Origin: Planctomycetales bacterium
GTDB lineage: Bacteria; Planctomycetota; Planctomycetia; Isosphaerales; Isosphaeraceae
Assembly: GCA_027449865.1 (NCBI GenBank)
Contig: DAIDKV010000261.1
Coordinates: 1 to 59,231 of the forward strand
Direction of reading: 5' to 3'
DNA length: 59,231 bases
The translations under genes were made by a program, and so were the position numbers. This document shows, piece by piece, positions 58,462-59,231 of this stretch. The notes beneath the pieces were generated by a model. The model worked only from the letters and a program-made list of their open reading frames with translations, did no database searches and was not told the DNA's origin. Position 1 is the stretch's first letter. The number at the start of each line of letters is the position of its first letter.

Positions 58462-59231
58462 TTATGCGACCCCCATTAGCTCCACCGCCGATTGTTTCAT
58501 CGCCGACCGCTCCATCTCTGACTGCGACTCCCACGGCGCCACAGCCGACGGCAAGCTGATGTTGGCCCATATCGGCTCCGACTCGGGAGCCTCCACAGGT
58601 GTAGCCTGCTCCACAGACTGGCTCGTCACAACCGAGTGGCCAGGCGCCAGAAGCTCGCTCAAATGCAACCTCACAACTTTATCATCAAGTAAGATCAATA
58701 TCCACTCTTTGCAAGCAAGCGTGAAGTCGATGGCTTCCAGGGGCAGATGACGCACGGTCACCATCTCAAATCCGACGCGAAGTTCCCCACGCAGGAAGCG
58801 ACTAACAACATCCACGCACACATCAATCCCATGACTGGTCAGAATGAATAGATGTCCCCAAGCTGCCGCCATCGAATAAGCGACGCCGATGCCATCCTTG
58901 TGATGAAAATGCCATGTCAGCGGCGTCCTGTCCCTCAGGAGGTCCATGAAAAAGTCCACCTCGCCGTTGCGACTCAAGCTCACGGCCGCGAACGGCATCG
59001 CCGAAGTACCAATAGAACACGCACATATATAGTCTTTCGGCTTCAAGGCGGATTGCATCAGTCGCGGCTGCCGCCGAACGCGGTTTCCTTCCAACGTAAT
59101 GGCCATCAACCCGTCCGAGCGTGCAGCGCACGACCACAATTCCTGTTTCCTATCCGAAGACGCAATCAAACACATGGAGTAAAAATTCATGGTATTTCTT
59201 GAATCATTGAATACAGCTTCCTCGACCTCCC
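58462..59231 (-). CDS. Unidentified protein, N-terminus beyond the window (partial)
   Basis: The frame has an ATG at 59190 (242 residues to the stop), but it stays open to the window edge, so the true start is likely outside. Visible sequence: IASSDRKQELWSCAARSDGL, ...SRNGEVDFFMDLLRD..., AAAWGHLFILTSHGIDVCV and VVRLHLSELLAPGHS. The alternating beta-strand pattern resembles the end of a beta-propeller or bacterial WD40-like protein (inference). No known motif is seen. Base composition is AT-richer than most genes here and codon use differs, consistent with recent acquisition. Confidence 0.55.
   Translation of the reverse strand, partial: EVEEAVFNDSRNTMNFYSMCLIASSDRKQELWSCAARSDGLMAITLEGNRVRRQPRLMQSALKPKDYICACSIGTSAMPFAAVSLSRNGEVDFFMDLLRDRTPLTWHFHHKDGIGVAYSMAAAWGHLFILTSHGIDVCVDVVSRFLRGELRVGFEMVTVRHLPLEAIDFTLACKEWILILLDDKVVRLHLSELLAPGHSVVTSQSVEQATPVEAPESEPIWANISLPSAVAPWESQSEMERSAMKQSAVELMGVA

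Overview
The window is high-GC DNA with long spacers and a gene set typical of a planctomycete. Evidence includes two DUF1559 prepilin-like proteins, a giant cytochrome-c/WD40/DUF1549/DUF1553 protein, a surface protein with a LEPR-XLL-like N-terminus, a PEP-CTERM protein, DUF6624, DUF6807 and DUF3179 proteins and several Uma2 nucleases. A member of Isosphaeraceae or a close relative is my inference; no rRNA or other taxonomic marker is present.

Left part (1-16.5 kb): a SAM methyltransferase, a serine/threonine-kinase remnant, a macro-domain protein, a secreted DUF6624 protein, an Rpn/DUF4351-type gene broken by one in-frame stop, and a secreted NHL beta-propeller. The 1717-residue planctomycete cytochrome protein follows, then a small lipoprotein plus DUF1559 pair and a secreted DUF6807 protein paired with an unrecognised secreted protein. 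Middle (16.8-31.3 kb): a hybrid histidine kinase, a second lipoprotein-DUF1559 unit that continues into a DUF3179 gene, an FkbM methyltransferase, a secreted alpha/beta hydrolase, a membrane Zn-peptidase, an Eis-like acetyltransferase, and a glycosyltransferase translationally coupled to a protein resembling BshC.

Right part (31.3-54 kb): divergent cell-surface genes (PEP-CTERM protein and beta-helix protein), the housekeeping pair rsfS-argS, a beta-propeller/di-heme cytochrome, a Uma2 nuclease, a 2978-residue cyclic beta-1,2-glucan synthase, a tiny lipoprotein, a secreted nitrilase-family amidohydrolase and a tandem-duplicated PH-like membrane protein. From about 54.2 kb to the end the sequence is more AT-rich and looks accessory. 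It holds a HigBA-type toxin-antitoxin pair, a dCTP-deaminase family gene with a small partner, a Uma2 gene, a degenerate VapBC pair and an unidentified gene that runs off the edge.

The most unusual content is non-coding. Four kinds of repeat recur between genes: (i) elements with a 9-nt period built on CACGAAA, mostly in head-to-head inverted pairs; (ii) REP-like palindromes with the core gtaggagccggctccagccg; (iii) a GGTGTCA/TGACACC element repeated through the right-hand accessory region; (iv) an inverted repeat with the core cccgaagcgccagcgaggg. Several genes also survive only as remnants (kinase C-terminus, clan AA protease C-terminus, VapB/VapC, Rpn), which suggests an eroding accessory genome between stable genes. 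I saw no tRNA, rRNA, CRISPR array or transposase gene.
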